A stretch of DNA of 64,000 bases, taken from the NCBI GenBank assembly GCA_021397835.1, contig JAJFZO010000344.1, forward strand, positions 6,572,001 through 6,636,000, in the 5' to 3' direction. Below the pieces are notes generated by a model, which was not told the origin of the DNA, did not search any database, and saw nothing but the letters and a program-made list of their open reading frames with translations. Source of the DNA: Moringa oleifera (lineage: Eukaryota > Streptophyta > Magnoliopsida > Brassicales > Moringaceae). The translations under genes and the position numbers were made by a program. Shown in pieces: positions 13,240 to 25,200 of this stretch; within the stretch, counting starts at the first letter, position 1, and every line of letters begins with the position of its first letter.

Positions 13240-13937
13240 CAAAAAATATTACGATGTCATCATAAATAAAATATATGACACAATAATCTCATTTCTTATT
13301 TTGTTGCTCAAAAGCCCTTTAGCAATTCCTTCTCTACTGCCTTAGACAGTAGCTTGTCTAGTGCCTCCATTACAAGAATAAATAGTGAGAGTGATAACGA
13401 ATCCCCTTGTCTTAGCCCTTCGATGACTTGAAAAAGCTGGTTGGATATCCATTCACCAATACTGCAAACAGAGCAGTAGAAATACACCAATACACACAGC
13501 TGCACCACTTACTACTACATTTCTACTCTTTTAAGCACATATGTTACAAACTCTCATATTAACTGATCATATACTTTCTTCATATTTAAATTAACATTGA
13601 TTCTTTTTCTCCTAACTCTCATTTGGCTATCCACCATTTCATTTGAAATAAGTATAATATTAAGGATTTGCCTCCCTTTAACAAACACATTTTGATATTC
13701 AATTGTCACCTCTTCCATCACCATTCTTAATCTCTTCACTAAAACTTTAAAGATTAATCTATGTACACACTCTACTAAACTTATTGGCCTATAATCTCTA
13801 ATATATTTAACCTTTATTTTGTTAAAGATTGAAACAAAGAAAGTAGAATTAAGGGACCTTATAAACCTTCTGTTTCTATGAAATTCCTTGAACACCTTTA
13901 CTATATCTCTTTTCATGATTTCCCAATTCGCCTTCAA
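13240..13937 (-). pseudogene. LINE reverse transcriptase fragment
   Basis: Two reverse-strand frames preserve RT blocks. The segment 13937-13554 carries DYRPISLVECVHRLIFKVL, then FVKGRQILNIILISNE. The segment 13508-13308 carries EGLRQGDSLSLSLFILVME, the conserved palm-region block. Just beyond, at about 13264-13256, TAT GAT GAC encodes a YDD in the position of the catalytic F/YADD, but in a frame interrupted on both sides. Frameshifts and stops prevent a continuous product. The family is plant L1-like LINE; no function is expected. Confidence 0.88.
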
Positions 13938-16900
13938 AGATGCTGTAGAAAACCCATCATCGCCAAGGGCCTTACCTTATCACAATCTTGTAAAGCTTTC
14001 CATATTTCCTTCTCTTTGAATTCCATCTCAATGCGCTTTTTCAGTTCAGCACCAATCTGCCTGAATTCTAACCCCTTTAATTTGAATTATCATACCTCTG
14101 ACTTTTTATATAGTTCCTTACAATAACTACACAGTCACTCCTTTAATTCCTTTTCATCCATTAATTGCATCTCATTTACTACTAACCTACTTATTAAGTT
14201 ACATTTCCTATGCATATTTCCCTCCTTATGAAAAAATATTGTATTTATATCCCCTGTCTTTAATTATAGGATCTTCGATTTTTGTCACTAAGAGATCTCT
14301 TCCAATTTCATAACTTGAACTACCTTATTGTCCATTACTGCTCTTTTTTATTGGATCTTCACTGTACTCCTACTCGCCATGATAATATTATCAAGCTCTT
14401 GCAACTAACCCCATAACTTATTTCTCTTGTGTTTTAAGCTACCAAAACCTTCCTTGCTCCATTTTCTCACCTTTACCTTTACTGTCTTTTGTTTCTTTAC
14501 CACCACAAAATTTGTATTGCCTTCCTTTTCCATTCTTTCCCACCATTCTATAACAAGTTTAGCAAAACTTTCAACATTCAATCATATGTTATCAAACTTG
14601 AATGAGCCTGATCCACATCTTATTTCCTTCAATACCAACAAGACTGAATTATGATCTGATGTAGGCCTAGGCATTACAACCTATTGCATACATGAAAAAC
14701 CTTCCTTTTAGTTGTTGAAGATCAAAAACATATCCAATCAAGTCATTAAAGGTTTATCCCTCAGGTTAGACCAAGTGTATAAGCCCATATTTAGTGACAG
14801 ATCTTGCAGGCCCAATTTTGACACCATATCACTCAGTTCCCTACCTTCATCCTTTCATAAGTGAATAAAACCTTATTGAAGTCTTCTCCTATCACTCATG
14901 GTCTCTCCCTCCATCTTATTTGGCATTCCATCAAGCCTTCCCACAAAGCGTACCTCTCCCCCTCACATGACTCTCATATACATCTGTAAACAACAATTCT
15001 CACCCTTCTTCCTCCTACTCAAATAAACATAAGATTGACATAATTCCAACCCATCTATTTTTCACTTTTCCCAGCACCCTATTTGAACATATCAAAATTC
15101 CTCTTACACTCCCTTGTGTTGTCTTAGCTATCCATTTGATGTTTTGTCTGCCTCACATACCACCTCTTAAGACATCACCTCAACTTTAGTTTCTTATATA
15201 AATACTAGATCAACCTTCCATTTGTTTAGTATCTACCTTATTACCACCATTTTCTCTGCTCTATTTATTCCCCTAACATTTCATGATAAAATCTTAAACA
15301 CCATTATTGTTGACATTACTCGAGCTTAAGTTAGGCCAACAACCATTCACCTTTCCCCTCCCTTCCTTCTCATAATTCACCATAAATTCCAGCCTTCTTA
15401 ACTCTCGAATGCTCCGCTCACTTCCACTCTTACACTTTTCTATCTTTTAGGTGTGACATATCTTCCTGTTTCTATCTTCATGAAGAGAGAAAAAGCTTTT
15501 TATTCTAATCCTTTAAATGATAGATCTAAAGATTTACATATTCTATCTAAATCCCTAATAACTCTATTAGATAGCTCCTGCTTACCTACCTTCCATCTAC
15601 CTTTTCCACTTAACCCATCTTCCTACAGCACACTACTTACTACTAATAGCATCACGAATTGTCCAACTTCTTCACATTCTCTATCCCAATTATAGCAATC
15701 ATCACCCAATACATCCCAATTAGTTAAGGCGTATACCTATTTAGATCCATGCCCACCTCCTTCACAATACATCAGACTTTGTCCTCCTTTTGCCCTTGAA
15801 TTGATTAACTCCATTTTTCAACGACACGACTTTTCTCTCTGGTTGATACTCAAATCCGTTTACCTTGCAAATGCGCATAATATTGGCTACCCTCCTTTGT
15901 ATATTTCTTTGCTTATTAGGAATCGGGTAAAAAAAAGCTCATTTCTTTTGGGCTAATTTCACTCAGCTCTCATCATATCCGACCAATGTTCACCCTCAAC
16001 CCACCCCAACGTTCACACCCAACCCATATTTAATGTTTCTTAATGCGCCTCTCCTCTAGCACTCCAAAGATCTCCTTTAAAATTAATTGCTCTGACCACC
16101 ACTATTAAATTTGAGCCATCAGATTCTTTAGTGTTTATACCTTAGCCCATTCCATCCCCTCCTAAATTATATGCTCTTTTAATGTTAAAAGAAATTGGCC
16201 TCCATTGTGGCCCAACACCAAGCCCCGATGTGACCTTAAAAGCTCGACCTGCCTAGCTTGCCTTCTCTGCCCGACTCATCCCCTTGAGGAACCCCAGCTG
16301 TCTTCTGCCATCCTTGCCTCCATCGCTCACGATCACTATTTTCATGACTAGTACCTAAACTTGACTGAGTATTTTGGTGCCTCTCTTCGACCACCTCTAC
16401 CTTTCATTTACACCTATACAGACATCTTTGTCTCTACTGCTCTTGTCAGATCCCATCCTAGTAAGGCCTTACCCTCCCCCCTCCTCAGCCTCCGTCCTTC
16501 ACTGCCCAAAGCTCTCATCTTGAAGAACTCCTTCGCTCTCCTCCACCATACAAAACCCTCACCATTATCCGGCATAAACATGGATCTCCCCTTGCCATTA
16601 ATAATCTCAGAAACATCCCGCTCCCGTTCTACCCCACCACTGCCATAAGAACTCTGCAGCCTCTCTCCTTTTTCGATTCCAGCCCTTTTTTCTTTCCACC
16701 ATAACTAGACTGTCCATTGACAATTAAAACCAACTCCTATCCTCTGTGCTCAAATTCATAGATCCTCGCTGGCTTTTTCTTTCTTCCGTAGGCCACACAT
16801 TTCTTTGTTTTCTCCACTGTCAAATTCAAGTATCTTTTTCTCGATCCTAACAGTAAAGATTGCTGCTAGCCTGTCTTTTCAAATTCTCCCGAAACTTTCT

Positions 16901-16950
16901 CCATCCGTACATTCCCATTGCTTTTCACAAGAAAAGGACGCTTCTTCTCT

Positions 16951-17332
16951 TCTTATTTACTCTTTCTAATATTTTCATTTTAATTCAATTTATTATTAAT
17001 AAATATATTTAAAAATTATCATATATAAAACTTTAAAATCTTAAATAGTTTTAAATTAGTTTTCCAATAGATTTAATAATGAATAAAACATTAACGAAGA
17101 GTCATATATAACTTAATGTTATTATGTGAAAATAAAAGAATTACAATACAATCCTGTCAAGTGTGTGACTGTACAACTATAGAACAATATAACCTAAGGC
17201 TGAAATTGTCATTAGCTCCTCCAAAAACTGAGAGCCGATGCCACAAAACCCAAATGGTGAAAACAGGGGCAAACCAAAATATCTTGCAGGCCATTAGTAT
17301 TTACATAGTGAAGTGGAAAAGAATTTTAGGGT
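16951..17332. other. Spacer and PUB18/19 3' flank
   Basis: AT-rich sequence at 16970-17110 is followed by about 200 bases that are probably the 3' untranslated region of the reverse-strand PUB gene. Nothing else is recognised. Confidence 0.5.
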
Positions 17333-19348
17333 TTACCAGACAGGAGTCGATCTTGTTTCCTGGAACTCGTGCAGGATCTTCATAAGCGAACGTGCCTTTT
17401 TGATGGCGTTAGATTTCCCATCTGTTATAAGGGAATATAAGGAAGCCATGAGTGACGGGTTCTTAGCTAAAGCAGCGGTGACCTCGTCGCCGCCGTTGTT
17501 GCAGAGAGACAGCAAAATGGAAACGCAGTACTCCTTCCCTGCTCTGGATGGTGAAGATCGAAGCAACCCTGTTATGAGAGAGAGACCAGAAGCCTGGAGG
17601 ACAGCGAATGTTCCAGGAATGTCCTCGGCTAGCGTTGCCAGAACTGCTAGTGTGTCTGATATCAGTTCAACCTTGTCTGAGGAGGTCAGTATGTCGAGTA
17701 GAAATGGAACAGTACCAGCTGCGAGCACTCTCTCATGGTTTCCAGGGTACAGGAGGAGTCCGAAAAGGGCAACAACTGCGTTCTTCTTGCCGCAAGATGT
17801 GCCGTTTTTGATGAGATCCACGAGAGCCGGGATTGCCTCCGTTGTTTCTCCGATCAGTTTCTGGTATCCCTTCACGGAAGAGAGGTAAAAGATGGCTGCA
17901 GCCGCCATTTGCTTTGCTTCCATGCTTAACCCTTTGCTAAGCACGGCAAGAATTGGCCTCAGTCCTCCACTCTCAACGATATCTCCTTTGCCACTGGTAT
18001 GCTTCGAAAGCTTCAACAAGGCAGCAATGGCGTTCTCTTGAGAAGATCGATCACACGAAGCCAAAAGGTTCAACAGAGGTAGGATTGTGCCTGCTTCGAT
18101 CAGACAAGACCTATTGTAGATGTTCGATTTTGCGAGCAGACGAATCTCGTAAGCAGCCTTGTTTTTCTGTTCATTGGTTCCAAAAACCAACTTTCTTGCA
18201 AGATGTCTTGAGAGAAATCTCATTGCTTCTGCTGCTGTAGGACCATCTGGTTCGACCGTCCTTGTTATGTCACGGCTTTGCTTTTCTGATTTAGCAAGCG
18301 AAATGCCATGATCTGCGCAGAACTGTTGGATTAGCTTTCTGAGACTTGCGTTAGGGACGAACTCCGTATTTGTTAGCTTCTCCCCAGTCTTGGGACAACT
18401 CATGTTTCCTGCTTTCAGCCATTTTTGAATAGAAGACCGATCGTAAGTCTGGCCAGTAGATACCGTCACTGGATCAGTCATCAGCTCAAGTGAAATCGGG
18501 CATCGAAAATCTTCAGGATTCAAGCAGCTAAGCGTCTCCAGGTTGCATCTAACATCGGTTTGATCGGTGTTCCGGTAATCCAATGTCTCGAAAACAACTC
18601 CCCGGCAATAGCTCATGAAGCCTACCAAACTGCTTAGGAACAGGACATCTCTGTCGTCTGAGCATTGAAAAGCTATCTCGTTTTCCAGGAATTTGATTTC
18701 CTTATTGCAATCACTCCAGCTTTTGATCTCAAGATAATCAAGAACCCACTTCATGTATTCTAAATCCGGCTCAATTCCTTTCTCGAACAGATTCAATGCA
18801 TCAATAACTCTGTTCATGGCTTGTTCATCATCTGGGTCGAGCTCAAGTTTCGCCCTCCTTGCCTGCTTTGCCACTAACTCGACCAACTCCTTCACTTCGC
18901 CGCAAACATCAATCCAATTCAATGGCAGAACATCAAGAGCTGTCGCTATAGCCCGAATTAGAATCTGAAAATGAGTCACTACAAGTTCTGACTTCATCAG
19001 AATCCAAAGCCTGGCGCCTTCCCGCGAGCAATCTTCCAGTAAGAACTGAATCTTCTGGAAGGTCAGGTGAAGCTCGCAGAACGAGAGAATCATGGAATCC
19101 GAGAGAACGAGTCTGCGTTCCTGAATCTCCTCGAATAATATCAGTAGGATTCCAATCTGACGAACCGTTTCGCGGACATTTCTTCGCTGTGTGGCGAAGA
19201 ATTCTGACTGGTAATTGCATATGCTGCGAGAGATCGCGGCAAGAGAAGCGAGAAGCGTCGCCGGAGCAACTGCCTCGCAGGGGTGAACCGCCGGAAATGA
19301 TAGAATCCGGCGGTCGTTTTGGGTCTTTTGCCTGAATTTTTGAATCAT
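17333..19348 (-). CDS. PUB18/PUB19: U-box/ARM-repeat E3 ubiquitin ligase, PUB18/PUB19 type
   Basis: Intronless, 671 residues. The start chosen is ATG at 19348-19346; the frame is open 23 codons further upstream but only to a TTG, and Arabidopsis PUB18/19 start at the equivalent place (ending in RRILSFP, here residues 13-19). Residues 20-270 are the helical U-box N-terminal domain. The U-box is at about 277-350 (FRCPISLELMTDPV, then SCPKTGEKL). ARM repeats run from about 390 to 660 (for example ENAIAALLKLS and KKNAVVALFGLL). Arabidopsis PUB18 and PUB19 are induced by drought, salt and ABA and restrain ABA-driven stomatal closure. The open frame on the opposite strand at 17313-17888 is a shadow. 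Orthology to one rather than the other cannot be decided. Confidence 0.93.
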   Translation of the reverse strand: MIQKFRQKTQNDRRILSFPAVHPCEAVAPATLLASLAAISRSICNYQSEFFATQRRNVRETVRQIGILLILFEEIQERRLVLSDSMILSFCELHLTFQKIQFLLEDCSREGARLWILMKSELVVTHFQILIRAIATALDVLPLNWIDVCGEVKELVELVAKQARRAKLELDPDDEQAMNRVIDALNLFEKGIEPDLEYMKWVLDYLEIKSWSDCNKEIKFLENEIAFQCSDDRDVLFLSSLVGFMSYCRGVVFETLDYRNTDQTDVRCNLETLSCLNPEDFRCPISLELMTDPVTVSTGQTYDRSSIQKWLKAGNMSCPKTGEKLTNTEFVPNASLRKLIQQFCADHGISLAKSEKQSRDITRTVEPDGPTAAEAMRFLSRHLARKLVFGTNEQKNKAAYEIRLLAKSNIYNRSCLIEAGTILPLLNLLASCDRSSQENAIAALLKLSKHTSGKGDIVESGGLRPILAVLSKGLSMEAKQMAAAAIFYLSSVKGYQKLIGETTEAIPALVDLIKNGTSCGKKNAVVALFGLLLYPGNHERVLAAGTVPFLLDILTSSDKVELISDTLAVLATLAEDIPGTFAVLQASGLSLITGLLRSSPSRAGKEYCVSILLSLCNNGGDEVTAALAKNPSLMASLYSLITDGKSNAIKKARSLMKILHEFQETRSTPVW

Positions 19349-19600
19349 CAAACTGGATATAAAAACAGAGAGATCTGCGTCTTTTACTCTGGTTTTTTGA
19401 ATCACAAAACTGGACAATCTTCAGTTAAAACTTGCAGATATAGGAGGGAGGGATCTCAACGGAAAATCTCCATGGACACGTGGCGTACACCTATGCAGCC
19501 ACGCTATTGCCAATGCTGAGTTGACTAGTAAGAGCCTCAACGGAAAGATTTTGGCGGTAAAATTCCCTACACGTGTCCCAGCACACGTGGAGTTATGGGG
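19349..19600 (-). promoter_or_regulatory. PUB18/19 leader and promoter with three G-box/ABRE cores
   Basis: Three CACGTG palindromes lie at 19477-19482 (in GACACGTGGC), 19570-19575 (in CACGTGTCC) and 19584-19589 (in ACACGTGG), that is 129-243 bases upstream of the ATG. CACGTGGC and ACACGTGG match the ABA-responsive element consensus bound by AREB/ABF bZIP factors. Clustered ABREs fit the known ABA and drought induction of PUB18/19. The role here is inferred. Confidence 0.65.
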
Positions 19601-22218
19601 TTGGTGCAGGTGCTTCTACATCCAGTACTGTCTAGGTTTAACTGTATGGAAGAACTCCGCCATCGCTTGAAGAGACCACAGGTGGGCCCCACGGACCGAC
19701 TATTTCAAACTTGGGCGAATTACGAGATGCCATATTAACCCGGGAACAGGGACGCAGTAGATCGAAAGCGACGTCGCGGCAGGCGACAAGGATTTTCTTT
19801 TTTTTTTTTTTTTTGGGTGTAATATTTATTCTTTTCAATTGTGCTATAGGATAGATAATTAATGAATGCTAAACATACTTAAAAGTGAAATTAATTTGTG
19901 AATTAGCTGACAAACTTAATTAGTATGCTTGCATGTCTTCCAGGATGCAAACATGCTAAACATCAATTAGAGATTAGTTTATTAATTAATTACTACTTTA
20001 ATGGTTAATGTGGCTGTAAAACTATAAAATTAAACTCAAAATAGTAATTTCCAGTGGCCTGAACGGAAATGGTGAACCTTACTCTTCCTCTTAAAGCTAT
20101 GATGGAAGAAATGTTTTTGTTTTTGTTTATTTGAAGTCCTAATTTTTAGATCATTTCATGCTGCCACTAATAATGTGATTTAGCATTTTTAATTTATTAT
20201 ATATTTTTATAATTTTAGATATATTTATAAAATGAAAACTATGATAAGAATTATTATAAATTTTAATATCTATCTCGTATTACTAAATAAATTTTAATAT
20301 TTAAAAAATAATAAGTTAATCTTAATTTATCAATTTAAATTAAATTAAATATTGATTCAAATGATTTTGTGTTTATAAAAAATTTTAAATCAAAATTTTA
20401 ATTTTTAATAAAAATTTATTAAATATTAAATATATTATTTTTAAAATAATAAAATTTATTTAATGACACTAAATGATATAAAAATTTTATACTAAAAACT
20501 ATGATATATAAAATATAATTTGCAAATATACAAGATTAAAAGCTCGACCATGGTACCCAATAAAATAATGGAAAGTGAATGGAATCGGCAATAAGCTAGT
20601 ATCACACGTAACATGATGACCAAATTATTCACTTAGAAATACATGAACCGACATGGATAATTACTGTGGCACTGTCTCAAAGATGTCATCATCCACCATG
20701 CGGAACATTATTTTCTCCGTTGTTATAATACAAAATCTAATTTCAATGATAAACTTGTTATCATAAATCGTTAAAATGAGGACCCCTTACTTATGAATAA
20801 ATTAATATGAAACAAATAAAACCCATCTCTAATCAGATTTTTGGAGTTAATATTAGTGGACAATGGGGGCCATATAGTATGATATAATTCAACCCTTTGA
20901 GATACATCAAGAAAAATAAAATTCAACCCATTGAATAATTTTCTAATAGAACCGTATATGTATGAATGTTAGACTTTATAGAGTTGAGACGTGATAAAAT
21001 CATCAATTATTGCATGCATATATTGATTACCGATTACCCATTTCATATTAGGAAGTTTCCTAATTTGTGGTTCATATGATTTAAGCAATAACACGATGTT
21101 GACCGATTAATTGTATCTAAGATACCAAATTAAGACTTCATCCTTTGTGGACCAACCATTTCTTGACTAATATTACGCGCTTGTTGCATCAACATCACCG
21201 TGGTTTAATGACTCATAAAGTCATCTAATGGTTTATACATAAATAAGTATAACCTTATATTATAAGAATTAATATGATCTTATATTATAAAAATGTTAAT
21301 CGTTACGTTTCACTTCATTTAAAAATTAAATAATTCAAAGATATTTTTAAAAAATATATCCATAAGATGATATCAATTATGAGGCAACACGATGTTGGAT
21401 GTTTATTATGATAGTCGGTGATTTTCGTAGATTTACTAGAGAAAATTATTGCATAAAATCGAAGAGCATGGCGAGTTTTCATGGGTTAATTTTCTAATTA
21501 TTTTATCTTAGAATAGTTTACGTTATTTGATTATTATTTTTTTAATACAAAGTTAGATGACACCCTTTACCGTCTTCATGCTAAGTGTGCAACTCCTACT
21601 ATCCAATGTCTTGAGTATAAATAAGGTTATACTGGTTGAACTTGGAACTATAATTTTCATACAAATACAAAGTCTCATAAATTTCAAAGATTACATTTTT
21701 AATTTATTAGTGACATTAAATTCAAAATTACAGATTGGGTTCAACAGAACTAAGGCCCAAATTGTGTTTGCGGTCTAAATATCTCAACAAAAAAAATCAT
21801 TTTTCTTTGCAAATTTTGTGCATTTTTTAAAGATTTTTTATTTAAAATTATTGATATAAATTTTATTAAAGTTTTATGAAATATTATTCACTTTGTTAGT
21901 AAAACTATAATTTTTTTTAAATGTGCTTAAATTTATATTGTATTATATTATCAAATTCAGACAATGATGTTAAAATGTCAATAACTCTCTGAAATTCTGA
22001 TATAAAATCTATGATAAATTTTATTGGAAATTTAAAAAATATTGAATTACAATTTTTTCTCATTAAAGATATAATCCAAAAAATTGGCTCTTGCCCGGTT
22101 AACAAGCAAATCAATTTGGAATCTTGGCAAGTAGAAGTTCAAGCAAGTTTTATTAAGGGTAAGTTGCCACTTTCTCCATGATTACAAGCTGACACTATCC
22201 TTGGACAAACAGAGAAAA
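19601..22218. other. AT-rich spacer between PUB18/19 and ALDH2B
   Basis: No gene is recognised. The segment 19660-19800 is comparatively GC-rich and ends in a T-run at 19797-19814. From about 20160 to 20520 the sequence is over 80% A+T by eye and resembles one arm of the foldback elements at 41.6 and 52.2 kb. The last 100 bases are probably the ALDH2B 3' untranslated region. Confidence 0.45.
20240..20430. repeat. Partial copy of AT-rich foldback family (one arm)
   Basis: The sequence around TTTAATATTTAAAAAATAAT and the following TTTATAAAAAATTTTAAATC parallels the left arm of the element at 52233-52792 in order and spacing. A matching second arm is not clear, so this may be a truncated or decayed copy. 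The low complexity of the sequence limits confidence. Confidence 0.35.
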
Positions 22219-25200
22219 TTACAACCAAGCTGGATTCTTCAAGGGAGTAACAACTGCCTTCACCTGCAAGTAGTTGTGGAGGCTGTAGATACCCTTTTCT
22301 CTGCCGATGCCACTCATCTTGTACCCGCCGAACGGAATTGCAGCGTCGAACACATCGAAGCAGTTCACCCACACAGTCCCTGCCCTCAACCCTCGCATCA
22401 ATGTGTTTGCCGTGTCCAAATTGTTGGTAAAGACTCCCGCTGCTAGGCCATAGCGCGTTGTGTTGGCCCGTCTGATCACCTCGTCAAGGTCCCTGGTATT
22501 TGATAAAACAGTAAGGGCATGTCTGAATTTGTATTCCAGGGTGTTTGAAAGGAAGCAGATGCAAAGACAGATAAATGTTTCGCTTACTTGAACTTTAAGA
22601 TTGATTGCACTGGACCGAAAATCTCGTCCTTGGCTATCAACATGTCGTCCTGATGGACGAAAACGTAAGATCATGTCATGCGGGAAGACGTGTAGACAGA
22701 TTGGGAAGAGAAATTGTAGCAGAGGAAGTCACGATACCTGAACATTGGAGAAGACAGTGGGCTGGATGAAGTAGCCTCTGCTGCCAAGTCTTGCTCCTCC
22801 ACATTCAAGGGTTGCGTTGCTTTCAATTCCAGATTTTATGTACCTAAGCACCTTCTCGAATTGCTCTAAGTCGACCTGAAATTCCCGTCAAGAGCATTAG
22901 GAACATGGAAGCTAATGGTGTAAAGAGTAAAAGTGTTGAAATAATTGCATTCTGGAATTTGAGTTTAAGTACCTGAGGACCTTGTTCGACGCCCTTCTTG
23001 AAGGGATCACCAACCACACGTCTCATAGCGCGAGCTTTTGCTTTCTCTAGAAACTCGTCGTATACGCGTTCATGTACAAATGTACGAGACCCTGCACAGC
23101 AGCACTGCCCCTGCAGACCACCAGGGCTAATGCTTTATTCTGATACCAATATGGTAAGAGCTTTTTCTTTTTTCTTTTTTTTTTTTTTTTGGGGGGGGGG
23201 GGGGGGGGGAGGGGAAGAGAGGAGAGAAATTCATGTAACAAAACCTGATTAAAGAACAGGGCAAAATGAGCAAGCTCCACAGCCTTATCTACATCAGCAT
23301 CCTTGCAGACAATGAAAGGCGATTTTCCTCCAAGCTCCAATGTGACTGGCTTGAGGTTGCTTTTTGCAGCCAATTCAAGCACGATTTTGCCAATATCTGT
23401 TGATCCTGTGAAAGCAATCTGCAAACAGGTGGTAACAGAATCACTTACATGCCAAATTAAGTCATTCTACTATGCATACTAACTATGCTCAACATCTGTG
23501 ACACATTTGATATATGATTTATTAGAGTACCATATGCAATTATTCAATTAAGAAGGCATCAAGCTCACTGAGAATCTCAAATTACCTTGTCCACATCCAT
23601 ATGACTGGCAAGAGCAGCACCAGCAGTAGGGCCGAACCCAGAAACCACATTTAAAACACCTGGAGGAAGACCAGCCTGTTGCAAAAGAGTTAGAACAGGA
23701 AGAACATTAGATTTAAAGATGATGGTAACAAACAAGTTAAACAAAAATGTCATAAATCATAACCCATAAATCATTTCATTTTGTCCTAGCCATTTCCTCT
23801 CCTACCTCATGGAATAGCTTTGCAGCATAGAGAGCAGTCAGAGGTGTTTGCTCCGCTGTTTTGAGGATAATAGTATTGCCGCAGGCAAGGGCAGGCCCAA
23901 CTTTCCAAGCAAACATGATAAGAGGAAAGTTCCATGGAATGATTTGTCCTGCAACACCAATCGGTTCATGCAATGTCTGAACATGGTAGTTTCCATCAGC
24001 TGGAACTGTTAGCCCATGAATCTTATCAGCCCACCCTGGATAAATTGGAAAGAACATCATTAGGAGTTTGATTGAGGAGAAACCCAAGCAACAGAGTTCT
24101 GTTGAGTTTAGTAATATTACCTGCGTAATAACGAAATAGACGTGCAAGCATCGGTACTTCAGATTTTGCAGCCTGTTCGTAAGGCTTCCCATTGTCCCAC
24201 GTCTCAAGAGCTGCAAGCTCATCCCTGTGTTTCTCAACCAAATCAGCAAAGCGCAACAAAATCCGTGACCTTTCCTGGAAAGAGATAAAACATGAAAGTA
24301 AATTTATCATAGCCAACAGAATCAAGGATCATTGCTAAGCAGCAATAAATGGAGCTAAGGACATAGAAATAATGTACATATGCTGTCATCTTTGGCCATG
24401 GCCCCTCATCAAATGCCTTGCGAGCAGCAACTACTGCTCGGTTGATATCTTCAGCATCACCTTCAGCAACATAAGCAATCACTTCACCAGTACGAGGGTC
24501 ATATGTTGGAAACGTTTTCCCTGAGGTCAAGATAATTTCAAATTCAATCTTTTTAGGATTAATCAGGAACAATATACCAATCATCACCATTTTCAAACAC
24601 TAATGAAGCATCAGGCAAAACATGAAAAGGGAAACAATACAATTACCATGAGTTTATAGTTTCTGTAAAAAGGATTACCTGATGCTGCATCAACAAATTT
24701 CCCATCAATTAGATGCTGAGTGTAAGATACTTGAACTGGTGGAGTGATTGGTTCCTCAAGAACTGTAGCAGTACTAAACCTCTTGGCTGTTTCTCCCCTG
24801 CTAGAGTTTTTTCCTAATGATCATGTTTCAAACACAACTGAGTCTTTCTAGTGAAATCAGAAGAAAAAGTCATCAGGGTAGAACCTAAGCAAGATTATTA
24901 CATTAAGTAACAAGTCTTCTCTTCCCATTTCAATCAACAAACTAACACATTCACCATATATACTTCATTTGCCCTTTAGTTCCAAGCACCAGCTAAAGCT
25001 TCAAGTTATGGTCCTGTTCGTACTATGATTACCCATAAACTGTTTATTACGCTCCATGATTGATTAAGAGAAGAAACTGATGAAATTCTAATCTTGTAGC
25101 TTCTGTTGTTCTGATTCTGTTTCAAGATATTGGATAATATGTTTCCCCAAGTTCCTGGAAATGGAAAAACTTCATACACACACAGGCATAGATATAACTT

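Larger units (their letters stand above)
11640..16950 (-). mobile_element. Decayed non-LTR retrotransposon (plant L1/LINE type)
   Basis: A reverse-strand LINE remnant, recognised by homology in broken frames. From its 5' side (high coordinates): a gag-like first region about 15400-16950 with no intact frame; an endonuclease region about 14500-15330 (an LGLQDLSLNMGLYTWSN-like stretch near 14765-14820); reverse transcriptase 13240-13940; and a zinc-binding RT tail at about 11930-12290 (CDLCKK then HLLIGC). Plus-strand open frames inside it are shadows. Both ends are approximate: no target-site duplication or terminal poly(A) is clear. It is full of stops and frameshifts and must be inactive. 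It separates DSS1 from PUB18/19. Confidence 0.85.

Noticed and set aside
13878..16648. Several plus-strand open frames of 75-95 codons
   Set aside because: They lie opposite a LINE whose homology is on the reverse strand; their Ser/Pro/Leu-rich sequence reflects the antisense of a purine-rich element.
17313..17888. 191-codon plus-strand open frame
   Set aside because: It lies wholly antisense to conserved ARM-repeat coding sequence of PUB18/19 and resembles no family; it is a shadow.
24814..24818. Alternative exon 2 acceptors in ALDH2B at the CTCTAG and GCAG sites a few bases downstream
   Set aside because: Both break the frame with exon 1, whereas the ATTAG acceptor keeps it and restores residues typical of the family.
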